Source: Eutypa lata (taxonomy: Eukaryota; Ascomycota; Sordariomycetes; Xylariales; Diatrypaceae). From it: DNA of 64,000 bases. Location: positions 186,001 through 250,000 of the forward strand of contig JAKULF010000018.1 of the NCBI GenBank assembly GCA_022661535.1, given 5' to 3'. A program made the translations under genes and the position numbers. Positions 1 to 12,211 of the stretch are shown one piece after another. Each line of letters opens with the position of its first letter. The stretch's first letter is position 1. The notes beneath the pieces were generated by a model, which saw only the letters and a list, made by a program, of their open reading frames with translations, did not search any database and was not told the DNA's origin.

Positions 1-650
1 ACGACACCGGGATACACGAAATCGATGTACTGACTCAGATGAGCCGGGACGTGATACCTATAACAAGCAAGTTAGCCAACCACACAAACACCGTGAATCC
101 CTTCTAGACATGTGAATACTCACTCATCGCACCCCGCAGCCACGACCCCCGACTCGCTCTCCTCATACAGCCAAAACTCCGTCCCCAACAACCTCTCCGC
201 CTCGCCCACCGTAGCATTAAAGACAAGCCAGCCCCCGCTCGCCGCCAACTTCACGCGGTCCCCCGCGATGTCCGAGTAGTCCGCATTGGCAAGCCACTCC
301 TTCACAACCACGCCGGCGGTCTCGGGGTCCGGCGCAAACATGCGCGAGACCTCTTCCGCGGTCCAGTGCTTCCCGTAGTTCGCGGAACGCGGGTCCGCCA
401 CGTCCATCAGCAGCTCGTGGCCGCGGTCCAGGTTCCGCTGCGCGAGACCGACCCGCATCTCGAAGACGTCGGAGGACGGCGCGCGCGCTAGCTTCGCCCA
501 GGAGGCTTCTTGGAGGGCGTCGCGGCGCTCGTGCGGGATGCGGGACGGTGGTGCCGGGGGTGGTGCCGCCGAGACCAGCGTCGCTGCCGTTGCGGCTACG
601 ATGCTTGTTAGGAGGCCACCGCCACATGTTGACCAGCGAGATAGTACCAT
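1..650 (-). CDS. Sedolisin (S53) tripeptidyl-peptidase, N-terminal part
   Basis: Secreted serine-carboxyl peptidase of the sedolisin/TPP1 family; only the signal peptide and pro-domain lie in the window. Exon 1 is 650..124 and exon 2 starts at 57 and runs off the left edge. The donor GTGAGT at 123, a GCTAAC branch site and a TAG acceptor at 60-58 restore the frame. The protein starts with a hydrophobic signal peptide (about residues 1-28). A pro-kumamolisin-type domain follows, with NYGKHWT, then WLVFNATVGEAERLLGTEF. Exon 2 carries the typical pro-domain end YHVPAHLSQYIDFVYPGV. The catalytic Glu/Asp/Ser motifs would lie further left, outside the window. Activity is therefore inferred from the pro-domain alone. 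Confidence 0.85.
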
Positions 651-3600
651 GATTGCCGGATAGTAGGGGCGTCAATGATGGGTTGGTGGTATTGGGTATC
701 CCGCTAAGCAGGGCGATGCGTGCGGAGAGAACGAGACCTCGCAGGACCGAATGATGGCAAGATCCTCGCCTTTTGAAATAGCCATCCATACCTATGTCGT
801 GATGTCGAATCTTCGTGTCCAGAGGAAAAGGTGGATTCTCTCGTATTCAAACCCCGGCCTCGGCGTACCCACCTGTCAAGCCGTTAGTGATGTGACAGAT
901 TTGACGGATTGGGGTTGCGTCTCCGTGATCGTACAGGGGTTATGTGATGTATACTATTTGTAATGGGCGAAGAAAATAGAGAGAGAAACAAAACGGTCAT
1001 ATCATTATAGCACTAAAGGCCATTCTATTAGAATTGAATTGAACTAAGTTACTAGTCAAGTAAACACAGTAATTAGACATAGGAGTGGGAGTTAAACAGA
1101 ACTGCCTAACCGTGACTCCATAAAAGGATACGATCTCGAGCGGCAGAAGCCGAAGCTACTCAATTATAGCCGGTCCAGTTGGAAGACCGCAAGCCGGGAT
1201 GGTATACACGACACCGTATTCGGGATTATAACAGAAATAAACATCAAAATATTGGGGAGATCAGATGATTCATTATACACATGAATGAAAGGGGGTATTA
1301 CACGAGGATTATAGGGGGAAATATATGCCAAGCCAATCATCTTCGACGGTCGAAGAAACTCGGTCCTAACATGTAGTGGCTTCTCAGGGATCTGGGTTTA
1401 CTAACATAGGTAATTCAACACAATTCAAGCAATAGATAATCACCGGCGAATTGTGTAACGATGAAATCATGAGGTAGCAGATAGACTTTAAGACTGTTGA
1501 TCCCTATGAGTGATAACTCAAAGGTGCGCAGCTTCAATCATCAGAAGAGTCTCAGCTTGTTTCAACTAGCCGTCGAGTCCAATATGAATACTTCTATAAG
1601 TCTGATGAAGGGCCGGGTCTATTATGTTGTATAGAGTAGCCTCACCAAGGACTTGATCGATGGTTGGTGTGCTGCGATTATTATGTTGGAACACGTCTCT
1701 AATTTGAGCACCTGGTGGTGTCAACACCAACGTATAATTGCCAAACTAAACAGCAGCAAAATTAGTGACTACAAATAGATCTTCGAAGTCGACAGGAAAT
1801 AGTCCAATACTCCGGGCATTGCATTACGTTGTTCTCTCTCTATGCAGTACTGACTTCTTCAAATGGCCCCCTTCAGCTCTAGCTAGTGACAGCTACTTGG
1901 ACATAAGGTTACACTATCTGTTAGGCTTTCATATAACAAAGGTCCGATGAGATCCCATGTAATTACTAATTCACCTTCTTGATTACATGAACAAAGAGGT
2001 TCATCAAATGGTTGGAGAACCAAAACCCCCTATATATCCACTTGTATGTGAAAGGGGTTCCAGTGGATACTATATATTCACATCGCCTACAAACACTACT
2101 TGCGTTTTCAGTCAACTGCGAACTTTGACTGCTGAATCATAACACCTTTTTTAATTAAATGTGATGGGCTCTTAGTCTTGTTATCTGTGTCTTCTTAGGC
2201 TATTAGCTTCGTGTTAGCCGAGTTATGTAGTCGCTCGAGGTCATTCATCGAATAGACTTGATAGTATCATACCTTTAGAGAAACATGTTCAGGCAATAAT
2301 GGTTTATATTACTAACATTATGGCTATGTATTATTGACGGTACGAGGAGTGCCATGAAATATGACACTTTGCACTTTGCACTTTGCACTTTGCAGTTAAT
2401 CAGTTATAGGGCTATGGTAGTCTGGATGACTGAGAATCATGTTTCATATCCTATTTATTTAAGCATCTACCTAACAACGCGAGAGGGTAGAAGGATGAAC
2501 TAATATATATCACTAAATTGAAAGCTAGCCTATCGCGAAGAGTATGGCGGATAGCTGAGAACAAGGCTCGCTCGCTCGCTACATCCCGCCTTGACTCACC
2601 AATGGCTGTTGTGCTTTGGCGCCTGATGATGCAAGCCTTAATCTTTTATTATCCCGCTACATATATTAAGTAGAGAGTGGAACAGCCCCCCGCGACAATA
2701 TTTATAATACTCGATTGGAGGCAAACACTTTGAGCATCGGAACCAACCAGTCGGTATCCAATATATACGTCAGGCTTATCATATCCCACATCAACAGCAT
2801 ATGATAAGTCATATCCAATCTCGAAATTTTATATAGCAGAGGGTTAATGTGCATTGCGTTCTCCCTCAAAATGTCTTCGCATTGGGTCAGCAGTCGAGGG
2901 TTGCAATACTACCACTTATAAGGGGGAAATGGCTACCTCAACTGAAGCAAACGCGAGACATAGGGCTTCGATGTGTAATCAGCCCCGGGGAAAAGAATAC
3001 AGGGGAGCAACGAACTCTTTCGGGGAGGGCGATAGAAACGTCAGCGGGAAGGTCGAGCAGGGGCGGGTTGCATTCGCATAAATAGCATTTAACATGCAAT
3101 GCAGTTGGTTGCTATACAACAGAAAATGAATTTTTTTATTTCTTTTTCTTCTCCCTCTCCACGCCTGACTAGCGAGGGGGGAAAAGAGGGAATACGAAAC
3201 CGGACAGGGCAGCCACACTGCCTCGTGTATGGCCGTGTATGGCTAGGCTACCGAACCATCCGCGTTGAAACAAAGAAAGGTTGTGAGACATCCAGCATCA
3301 GTCTTTTCCCTTTCCGACGGGGCGACCACGCAACAAAAAGAAAACTCCCCAGCTAGGCGGGCTTGAGCAAACATTATTATATGCAACCATGTAGGTACCT
3401 ACATCAGCGAGGTATTAATAAAAAAAATAAAAATCGCACGCGTCGAAGTACCTACCTAGACTGGGGGCCGTACAGGCCTATGCACATTCTACTCTGGTCA
3501 ACCGGAAACCTCTTCTCTCTCTCTCTCCTCAAGTGCGAACAATGAAACTAAGCTACAACTGCCGCGACGTAATGCATAGAAGGTTTCACTACTACATACG

Positions 3601-3674
3601 ATCATGCGGTTACTGCGACTAGCGACAGGTAGGTACAGGTAGTAGCGGTTTCGACGAAGACAAGGACGACGACA
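651..3674. other. Gene-poor interval with a 7-bp tandem repeat
   Basis: About 3 kb between divergently oriented genes. Open frames here are short, overlap on both strands and show no domain I recognise. The sequence is A+T-richer than the flanking genes. The one clear structure is the short tandem repeat near 2365-2394. The right-hand part must hold the promoter of the pheromone receptor, but I see no specific site. Confidence 0.6.
2365..2394. repeat. Heptanucleotide tandem repeat (CACTTTG)n
   Basis: About four perfect head-to-tail copies of a 7-bp unit in otherwise non-repetitive intergenic DNA. Confidence 0.9.
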
Positions 3675-5509
3675 TTGCTGCTGCTCACAATGACGACGAC
3701 TCCTGCGATGATGACATCGGTGACATCGACGACCCAGTCGATGATGGACCCCACCCCAACAACAATACCAACAACAAGCATGGACTTCGACCCCCGGAAC
3801 CAAACCTTCTACATCTCCGGCCGAGACGGCAACGCCTCGATCCCGATCCTCATGTCGACGATCGAAGCGCAGCGGGTGCGCCTAGCCAACATCGCGATCA
3901 ACTACGGATGCCAGCTGGGGCTGACGCTGATGTCGCTGATCGTGGTGCTGCTCCTCCTCCCGCCGTCCCGGATGCGGCGGCCCCTCCACCTCGTGCAGAT
4001 CTCGGCGCTCGTCGTCGCCGTGGGGCGCCTCTGCCTCCTGGTGCTGTACTTCCCGGGGCCCCTGACGGGCTACTACGTGGCGTGGACGCACGACGCCGGG
4101 ATCCTCAACCCGTCGGACTACGCGGCCTCGACGACGGCGAACGCGCTCGGCGTCGTGCAGTTTGCGCTCGTCGAGGCCGCGCTCGTCATGCAGGCGTGGG
4201 CCATGATCCGGACATGGCCGCGGGCGTGGCAGCTGCCCTTGCTTGTCTTCTCGGGCTTGTTGGCCACCGCCACCGTCGCCATCAAGGGAGTCTGGGCCGT
4301 GCAGCACACGCGGATCCTACTGCGAGGACGCACGCTCCCCGTTCCGCTGACGAAGGCTGGCGAGGCGGCCGTCGCGCTGGGCGCTGTTTCCATCTTCTGG
4401 TTTTGCGGCATCTTTTTCGCGCACCTTACGTTGCATCTTATCTGTACCCGGGGCTTGCTCGCCGGCCCTCGACCACCGCCAAGGTCGCTCCGGAGTCGCC
4501 GTAGTAATAATAGTAGCGGTCGGGGTTGTATCTGTGCCGGTTTCGCACTATCTTCCCTTGAGATATTGGCTATTGGGAACGGTATCCTCATGCTTGCACC
4601 GAGTGAGTCTTTTTCGTTAAACTACCTACCTATATACTTGTTATATGTTTCACTCCTCCAGACACTCACTCCCCCCCCTCCTCCTCCTCTCCCTGATCTA
4701 GGAATTTCAGTGTCGAAACTGTAAGTATAGAAAACTAACGTAAAAGGAAAACAGGTCTCTTCGCCGGGCTCGACATAGCAGCCGGGATCGGCGACACGCG
4801 GGTCCTCCCCTTCGACGCCGGGTCATGGGTACAGACGCTGACGGCGGCGGGCCTGCCACTCATCGGACTAGTGGCGCAACACCGAGGTTCCAACTCTCGC
4901 AGTTCGTCGCGTGCCGTGTCGCTATTCTTTGCCAAACAGGAGGGGACGCAAACGCCAGGTATAACGACGCAGACAGATGAGGAGGCGCTTACGTCATTTA
5001 GACGGAGGAGCAGTAGGAGTTCTGCTGCTCTTGCTGCCAATGATGGTAGTGGGGGAGGTGGTTCACGGAGATTTAGAGCAGGGCGTGATGATAGCAGTAG
5101 TGGTAATGGTAATAACAGGGCGATAATGATGACGCGAGTATCGCATATAGAAGGAGATGGAGAGGGCCAAGATAGAAATAAAGGCGGCGAGAGTAGCAAC
5201 AACAACAACATTAACAATGATAGCATAGAGCAGCAGCAGCATGGAAATACCACTCCTTCCTCCAGGGAGGTGGATAAAGTAGAAAAGAAGATTAAGGACA
5301 AGGAGGACACGGAGGCCGTAGACGAGACAATGGCCGGCTCTGAGAGCAGTCGTATGCATGGCTCCCCGGTGGACGAGCTAAGGAGAAATCGGCGCCGTGT
5401 TAATAGCGGTATATACGTTCGCACAGATTACGAAGTTACCGTTGAGGAGGGTCGTAGTAACAGTAATATGAACGGGAGGAGCAGTGAGAACGGGTGGCAC
5501 ACACCATAG
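3675..5509 (+). CDS. ste2: Ste2-type alpha-factor pheromone receptor (7-TM GPCR)
   Basis: Fungal mating-pheromone receptor, called PRE-2 in Neurospora; it senses the alpha-like peptide at the plasma membrane and signals through the mating MAPK pathway. Exons are 3675..4602 and 4755..5509 (donor GTGAGT, acceptor ACAG), about 560 residues. Family marks are FDPRNQTFY before TM1, INYGCQLG in TM1, the YFPGPLTGYY block after TM3, VEAALVMQ in TM4, and LFAGLDIA then FDAGSWVQTL around TM6/TM7. The extracellular start is uncertain: several in-frame ATGs precede FDPRNQ, including one at 3780. The family is usually near 400 residues. This one is longer because of a Ser/Asn/Glu-rich tail of roughly 200 residues after TM7, with poly-Asn and poly-Gln stretches. 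Confidence 0.85.
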
Positions 5510-8500
5510 AGAGGAGTTCTCCTGGATTTTAAATACTATATACGATTTGATTCTACCCCCCTTTTATTTTCTTCACTTTTCTGTGTTAGTCAAGGCCTAA
5601 CTGTTACATCGAAACTCATCAAATATCTATGTACTTGAGGAGTCCTCAGCTAGTGACCGCTCCTATCTTCTACATTAATATTCCTAGTCCGGTAGCCTGC
5701 CGGGGCCCCTACGTAGGTGGAGTGAGTATCCGGCATCCAAGGCCGCTTGGACATACTGGGCAGACACGAGATGACGACGGTGATGTGAGCATAACCCGCA
5801 AAGTTTGCATGAACGCAATGAATCTAACCATCTCTCCCCCATGCTTCCAGGACGACATCCTAGTCATGTCCCTCTCGTGATGACAGTATGTAGTCGATAC
5901 CAGACTGACACGCGTTACTTGAGGTGAGATAAAGTCCTCCAGCTTCTTAGAATATTATGAATTATGTAGCTAAACGTGTTTCATTCCATCGGTCTCCTAT
6001 ACGAAAGTGAGGCCAATTGTTATGGAGAAAAAAAGTTGATTGCTGGATGTAACTAAGTTATAAGTACAAAGCACGTTTCTTCCTGCGACCAATACACTCC
6101 CCGAAAGAAAGTTATAGACGTGGGTATCTAGAGACGAAGGCATAGTCTTCGAAAATGTTCTCAAAATACGAAAGGCAGGGAGAAAAATATAAGGGCAATT
6201 CCTCCCGCACGAAACAAAATCATGTTTGCATCCAAACATGAAACATAAAAGAAGGCATTCGTCAGCATCACAGTCGTCTACCTCGCACAATCAAACAAAA
6301 TCCAAATTCCGTCGCTGATCGCATCGAATATGCGTATTGGATAAGGCCCGGCTAGCATCATCTTGTGCAAAGCAAAACTCTTCTGATGACCATCACAACC
6401 GAACTTGAACTTGGGCCAATATCGAGTGTTGCCCGCGTTGTGCTAGAAAAAATGAGGAAATGTTTGGGAGATAAATGCTAACGGCCATTAGGATGGATCG
6501 CACTATGGCTAAGTAAAGGTTGTCGATTAAACTTGTTGCAGTTGCAGTGCAGATGGTTCTAGTGTTTCTTCTTGTTTCTCGACCGATTTTTGTATTCACG
6601 TGTGCACAGATTTCATCCACATCTTTAAGTGACGAATATTAAAGCCCGTATTATCGTTGGAAGAACTCTGAGATAGAGAATATATCAGCACAAAAAGGGT
6701 CTTCATCATCAAACGATGGCTTCTGTAAAGGGGTAGCTTCACTTTGGTGTCTTAATCGCCAAGGTAGAGAGGTGTGTCGCTTCTAAACCAGATCGTTCGG
6801 TAGTCTCAGGGGGGACTTCTTTTTGCCGAGTGGCTCATCTTCCTCATCGCGAGTTCACTTTTGGTGAGAACGAGCTGATAAGTCCTCGCTATATCTTCGC
6901 CGGTTTCGTCAAGGAGAGTCGGGGCAATACCATCGCTTAGTAGAGGTGTGGAATAGAATAAGTAATCTTCCATTCGTCTCCCGCTTCATTTGATGGAACA
7001 GATGCGATTCTTGCTTCGTCTAGGAGGTCTTCGTACTCTCCTAGCATTGGAAGCCCAGGGAACATGACCGGTTTTGTGACCAAGTGTCTCAAAAAGATAT
7101 CCAGCGGAGAGCTCACCCACGTTGTACCTAACAATATGGGCTGCTTTAACCCTGGTCGCATGCTGGTATGTTCCTGAAACTACGCACCATAAACCGGAAT
7201 TCTCTTGGGGGCTGATGTCCTCGTTGACCGTTGGTTGGAGGCGCAGAAGGATTTCTCAATGGGCCGTGCCTTTCCAAGAGCGCAACAGGGCTGTAGCTGA
7301 TAATTAATAGTGAATGGCAAGCTCTGCTCGCGCCATGATAACTGAGCCATCATAAATATGAGCTAGGTCGTAATTAGTCGAAATAACCGAATCTGAATAA
7401 TATAAAGTTAGCGGGTAATAACAACTGATTATTCAGTTGAGAGTAACGTTGGTTACAGATTATTCGAATCATGGAAATTTATGCCAGGTGAAATTCATGA
7501 TCTTGACGTACAGTCTCTGTCCTTCCGTATTTAGATGCCCCCAAAAGTAGGTAGGGGTACCATTGGATGGCGAGCATGGATTATATAGAAGCAACCGTAA
7601 GTGCCAGATGGCAAATGGACCCAAAGGCAATGTGAGGCCAGGGGGTCTGGCTTGATTGGTGTGGATGGTGATGGCATTGAGGGGAGATCTATCTAGATAT
7701 ATAGTGGCCCAGTTGCTCAATATATACCACATAATTTTCAATTTATGAAAAGTGGTTAGATAGGTTGCAGCCTGAAATGAATCTGTCGCGCGCTGGCCTT
7801 TCTATCGGCAATCAACTGTGCACGCTCTCGCTGCAACCATTCTCATTGCACTTCCTCATCACGTCCGACTTGAAGCTGAGCATTAGCTCAGAGTGCTCTG
7901 CTCCGGCTAAGGTGATGATGTGGATGTGAAGAGAGATGCTGGACGACATGGGACTCGTCGTGGATGAACAATGGTTGTTGGGGGGCCGAACCAGTAACTC
8001 CTTAACTACAGAATGGGATCTCTCACAGAAGGACGGCTGGATGGTAACGGGAAAGGTTGTCTGTCGAAGTGGGAATAAATCCTGACGTCTGCAGGGTCTT
8101 AGATTGTATCGAAGCAGTACCATGTTCATTCAAAACATACGGGTTCGGGTAGGTACGTAGATGTAAGGTTAACTTAGGTAGCTCTCATGATGGAGTACAT
8201 TATATGTACAGCATCCTACCTTCAAAATAGGTAGTAGTAACTGCATAAGTATTACCTTTCAACAGATGACAATCTATTTTCATCATTCCCTGCCACTTCC
8301 CTAGGTACCCGTTACAGTACTTAGGATTCCACCGCCTAGCACATAGTGATCGAGAAAAACCACTTGTATGTAAGCAATGCATTTGACGATGAAAAAGGAG
8401 TAAACTGGTATGGATATTATGGGGACATCCGAACCTATGTAGAGAACTCTCCCCTCTTTAAACAGATAATAAAATGTTAACTAGGAAACCCACGGCGATG

Positions 8501-8805
8501 ACGATACTTAGGCCCTCGATCTCTTGGTCACAGTCAAACACATGATACGTAGGAGCTTTGCAGATTCTTCTTTCTTCACGACTCATGATACGTAGCGGGT
8601 TCTACCTATTGGGGTAGTACACTGGGTGGCAATGCAAAACCTGATTCTTCTTTTTCATGTTTTTTCAACACTGCCAGCCCAAATTCACGGCTATAACGAT
8701 TTGCCATTTCATTTCCCTTTCTTTAAATGACCAAATGACATTTGCCCATCCATACGCCCAGTCAATGACCATCAACCCCGATGAAGGAGAGAGAGTGAGA
8801 GTTTA
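5510..8805. other. Intergenic interval, no recognised gene
   Basis: About 3.3 kb with only short, overlapping, low-scoring frames. A short plus-strand frame near 7122-7307 contains a CWYVPETT run that faintly recalls the end of a sugar transporter, but nothing around it supports a gene. No tRNA or repeat is visible. Confidence 0.5.
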
Positions 8806-10510
8806 CTATGCTCTCGACATGACACCCCATGCACGGATGATGTTGTCAGTGTAACCAGCGAACAAGGTCTGGCCGTCCGCACTCCAGGCCAAGCTGACAC
8901 ATTCGGGCTCCCGGCTCTTCTTGCCGACAGCAGTGAACTCAGGCTTCAGCTCGTCAACCTTGCTCTTCTTCTCCAGGTCGAAGATGATGATGCTGCTGGC
9001 TGTAGCAGCGCATAACCAGTACCGGTTAGGAGAGAACGTCAGGGCGTGGATCTCATCGCCGGCGTTGAGAGAGTACAGGTGCTTTGACTCATTAAGATCC
9101 CACAGCATAGTGGTACCATCCTTGCCACCAGACGCGCACAGAGAACCATCGGGCGAGATCGTGACGGTGTTGATGTAGCCGGTGTGACCGATGTGGTCAG
9201 TCTGGAGCTTGCAGGTGGAGAGTTCCCAGACCTATCGAGGAAAGACGCGGTTAGCACGGTCTATCCCTCGAAAAATTCGAGCCTGTTTCCCAGAACAGAA
9301 AGAGATCATGATGCATCATCAGGGCAATGGTGTTTAATGGTCTCATGGCTTGCAAGCAAGCTCTGAAGTAGCAAATACTTATTGGTTGCAAAAGCATCAT
9401 ATGAAGCATCCACATGATCTCTTTCCCGACTGCTGCTCCTAAGTGGAGTGATAGACGAAATCTGGGAATATTGTGTAATATGATGAATTGACTTACCTTC
9501 ACGAGCTTATCCCAGCTGCTGGACACGATAACGGGGTTCTGGGGGTTGGGGCTGAAGCGGACGCAAGAAACCCACTCGGTGTGGCCCTTGTCGGTGATGG
9601 TGAACTTGCAGTCACCGAGGGTGTTCCACAGCTTGATGGTGCGGTCACGGGAGCCGGAGACAATCTGTCGGTTGTCGGCGGAGAAAGAGACGGAGAGGAC
9701 ATCGTTGGTGTGGCCGACGAAACGTCTCGTGGTGGTTCCGGTAGCGAGCTCCCACAGTCGGAGGGTCTTGTCCCAAGAGGCAGACAGAGCGTAGGCACCG
9801 TCAGAGGAGATGACCTATAGAATCGCGTATTCTGTCAGTAAGGCCTGCCAACTCATCCGTTTCCATTCCATCATGTTTTGCTTTCCCTGCTTTGATTTCT
9901 CCTATCTCTTTTTTCTTTCTCAAGTCCCCAACTTCTTCCTTCTGACTCCCTATTTGACCATAATCACAATAACAGAGTATTAAAGGAAAAGAACGTACAC
10001 AGTCGGAGACGATGTGGGAGTGGCCGTGGAGAGATCGCTTGGGGTAACCGTATTGCGACTCGTCCCGGGTCAAGTTCCAGATGATCAGAGTCTTGTCTCG
10101 GCTACCAGACAGGAGCATGTTGGGGCTGTAAAAGGCAAGTTAGAATTGGATATTCGATCGAATTTTTAAATGAGGTGTGGAGTGGTGGTCATAGTGTTGA
10201 GATTTGATTGAGGGTCTTCGTACTTCTCGATCGAGGTAGCCAGACTGGTAACCCAGCCATTCTATAGATATATGTTAGTTAAATATCAGAATGGATGTAG
10301 TTATGAATAAACATGGTAAAAGTAGCAATTGATATATTGTCGCTGGCGCATCGCGATTCTGGCCCAAAAGGTAAAACATCAAATAGCCAAATAGGTACAT
10401 GACATAACATGACATGACATAAATCGAGTGTTCGTAAATGGGGAGAGCAAAGAATAGTAACCACTTACGTGACCCTCGAGGGTTCCCTTGAGAATTAATT
10501 GCTCAGCCAT
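8806..10510 (-). CDS. cpc-2: RACK1 orthologue, seven-blade WD40 ribosomal scaffold
   Basis: Guanine-nucleotide-binding-protein-beta-like protein (RACK1; Asc1 in yeast, CPC-2 in Neurospora). It sits on the 40S ribosomal subunit and links translation to signalling. Five exons join exactly in frame: 10510..10469, 10261..10224, 10125..9999, 9814..9497 and 9231..8806. Together they give 316 residues, the usual RACK1 length. The protein starts [14 protein letters not shown] and shows repeated WD blades such as [37 protein letters not shown] and [13 protein letters not shown]. The last blade ends in the family-typical NIIRAWGV. All introns have consensus donors. Intron 4 (9496..9232) carries a C/D snoRNA, annotated separately, so this transcript yields both a protein and a small RNA. 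Confidence 0.97.
9310..9410 (-). ncRNA. snR24: U24-like C/D-box snoRNA (snR24) in cpc-2 intron 4
   Basis: On the minus strand the intron holds a C box ATGATG (9400..9395) and a guide GTATTTGCTACTT (9378..9366). A CAGA D'-like box (9365..9362) and a C'-like ATGAGA (9346..9341) follow, then a CTGA D box (9322..9319). GATGC (9410..9406) and GCATC (9314..9310) can pair as the terminal stem. The TATTTGCTACT guide is the one I recall for U24/snR24, which directs 2'-O-methylation of 25S/28S rRNA. In yeast that RNA also lies in the ASC1 intron, so host and sequence agree. The second guide before the D box (ACACCATTGCC) differs from the yeast and human form as I recall it. Confidence 0.8.
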
Positions 10511-11230
10511 TGTCAAGTCTTTTATCTGAGTGGGAAAGAAAGATCCAAAGACTTAAAAGAATGGGGGTGAATGGAAGGGAAAATGGTATATCGTGAAGTT
10601 GAGCCCAAGCTTTTCTTCTTTTTTTTCGGCCTTTAGGTGCAGTCTGCGCAAAGGTCGACTCTCTTCTGCTTTGGTTGGATTCTCTCTCACGCAAATGGAA
10701 AATCAAGAAAATTTGTGTGGGATTTGCTTAGGGTCGAAATTCGCTTGTTCCCACTTTCGAAAAATCAGCCTTGCGGGGCAGTGACCAATCAGGATAAGAT
10801 ACTTCGTTACATTGATCTTATCTTCAGGTTTGCTTAATGTTATCAGAGCTGCAGAAGGAAGGAACTGTTAGCTCTAGGTACTTAAGTAAGCAGGCCCATC
10901 TAACGTAGAAGAATACTTATGTAACCCTCCTATTCACTCCTACATAGTAGACTAGGTGGTTAGATATCATGCACATTTGGGATCACACTGAGAACGGAAT
11001 ACATATCAATGAATAGCGAAGGCAACAGCATGGCGGAAATAGGTATGCATTCATGCAGGGTATCATAACAATTAATAAATAAGAAGCAGCAGCAAATGCA
11101 ATATCCTGAGCAAAAGTCTCTGATTACAGTCCGTGATGCCAGATCTGTACCTATGTTCCCTTCCGTAACGCCTTGCCAAATATCAAAACCCCAATGATGC
11201 AATGCTCCTGGTTCGCACAACAGCATAACT
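10511..11230. other. cpc-2 upstream region
   Basis: About 720 bp between the cpc-2 start and the 3' end of the TAF8 gene, both on the minus strand. It should include the cpc-2 promoter and leader. No conserved coding frame or repeat is visible. Confidence 0.6.
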
Positions 11231-12211
11231 CTAATGAGCCGCTTGTCTGCTTGCCTTTGGGACTTCCTGACGCAAGTACTTGGCGCCCGCATTGACGATC
11301 ATGCTGTGATCTGCAATCTCCAGCATGCCGCCGCCGCTCTTCGAGCTGCCCGCCTTCGGGATGAATTCTTTCATCATCTCCTCGAGCGCCTCGTGTCGCT
11401 GCCTGCTCAGCGGGTTGCGGTTCGCGAGCTCCTTCAGCTCCTTCTGGCGGCTGATCTTGGCTGCCCGGTCGATGCGTCTCAGCGCCTCCTCGCCCTTCCG
11501 AGCTTCGAACGCCGCCTCCGCTCGCTTCTTCTTCAAGTCCCGCACTGGTGCCTCCACTGGCGTGAACCTGTAGCTGTGCTTGCTTGGGAAACTTGGGAAT
11601 GATGAAGGGATCCATTCCTTCGACTCCTTCTCTTGATTCCCGTCTAGCTCAGGACCCAGAAACATGGATGCCTTCGTGCTCTGAATTGCTCCAAGGTCTT
11701 CTGTGAATGGGTTGTAGGTCTTTGGGACGAGCTTCTTCTTCGACACGGGATTCTTAAGATGCGGCTTTAGAGATGACGTAGGGATGTTGTACCGCTGCAG
11801 AATCGTCTCGAAATCAGCAGGTGTTGGGTTATCTCTCCGCGCAGCATTTGCTGTACGCTTCAGATGCTCGACAAATCCCGTGAAGTCTGCCATACTAGTT
11901 AGTTTATGTTTACCTGGCACAATAAGTGAAGAAGCACACTCACAGGTTTCAACCGTCTCCGTAAATCCTTCCAACGCTTCATTCGTGGCCGAATCAAAGC
12001 CAACGTGTTGAAGCGTTAGAGCAATCGACCTACGCAGGCCATCTCGTCCGACATCTTCAGCAGTAGGCTTATTGATGACGTCGTACGGCTTCGCCTCGCT
12101 CGTAGAAAGAGCTGAATCTGCTTCAAATCTGGAGGTACGCTGTCTCTTGGCTCGGTCTTCCCGCTGAGCGCTAAAGCTACTGCTGGACCGCTTGCGAGAC
12201 ATTCCCTCCAT
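11231..12211 (-). CDS. taf8: TFIID subunit TAF8
   Basis: Subunit 8 of the general transcription factor TFIID. Exons are 12211..11944 and 11886..11231, 307 residues. A short basic, Ser-rich N-terminus with KRQR-type signals comes first. A bromodomain-associated histone fold spans about residues 50-115, with LRRSIALTLQHVGFDSA and a following FVEHLKRTA helix; this fold normally pairs with TAF10. The TAF8 C-terminal motif follows as WIPSSFPSFPSKHSYRFTP. A charged helix rich in Lys/Glu/Arg comes after it. The 57-base intron has GTGAGT, a CTAAC branch and a GCAG acceptor. It is a multiple of three without a stop, so retention would add 19 residues inside the histone fold. The start could also be the second Met, three codons in. 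Confidence 0.85.
   Translation of the reverse strand: MEGMSRKRSSSSFSAQREDRAKRQRTSRFEADSALSTSEAKPYDVINKPTAEDVGRDGLRRSIALTLQHVGFDSATNEALEGFTETVETCECASSLIVPGKHKLTSMADFTGFVEHLKRTANAARRDNPTPADFETILQRYNIPTSSLKPHLKNPVSKKKLVPKTYNPFTEDLGAIQSTKASMFLGPELDGNQEKESKEWIPSSFPSFPSKHSYRFTPVEAPVRDLKKKRAEAAFEARKGEEALRRIDRAAKISRQKELKELANRNPLSRQRHEALEEMMKEFIPKAGSSKSGGGMLEIADHSMIVNAGAKYLRQEVPKASRQAAH

Noticed and set aside
7122..7307. Short frame with CWYVPETT, like a sugar-transporter end
   Set aside because: Single short motif, no flanking transporter helices in any frame.
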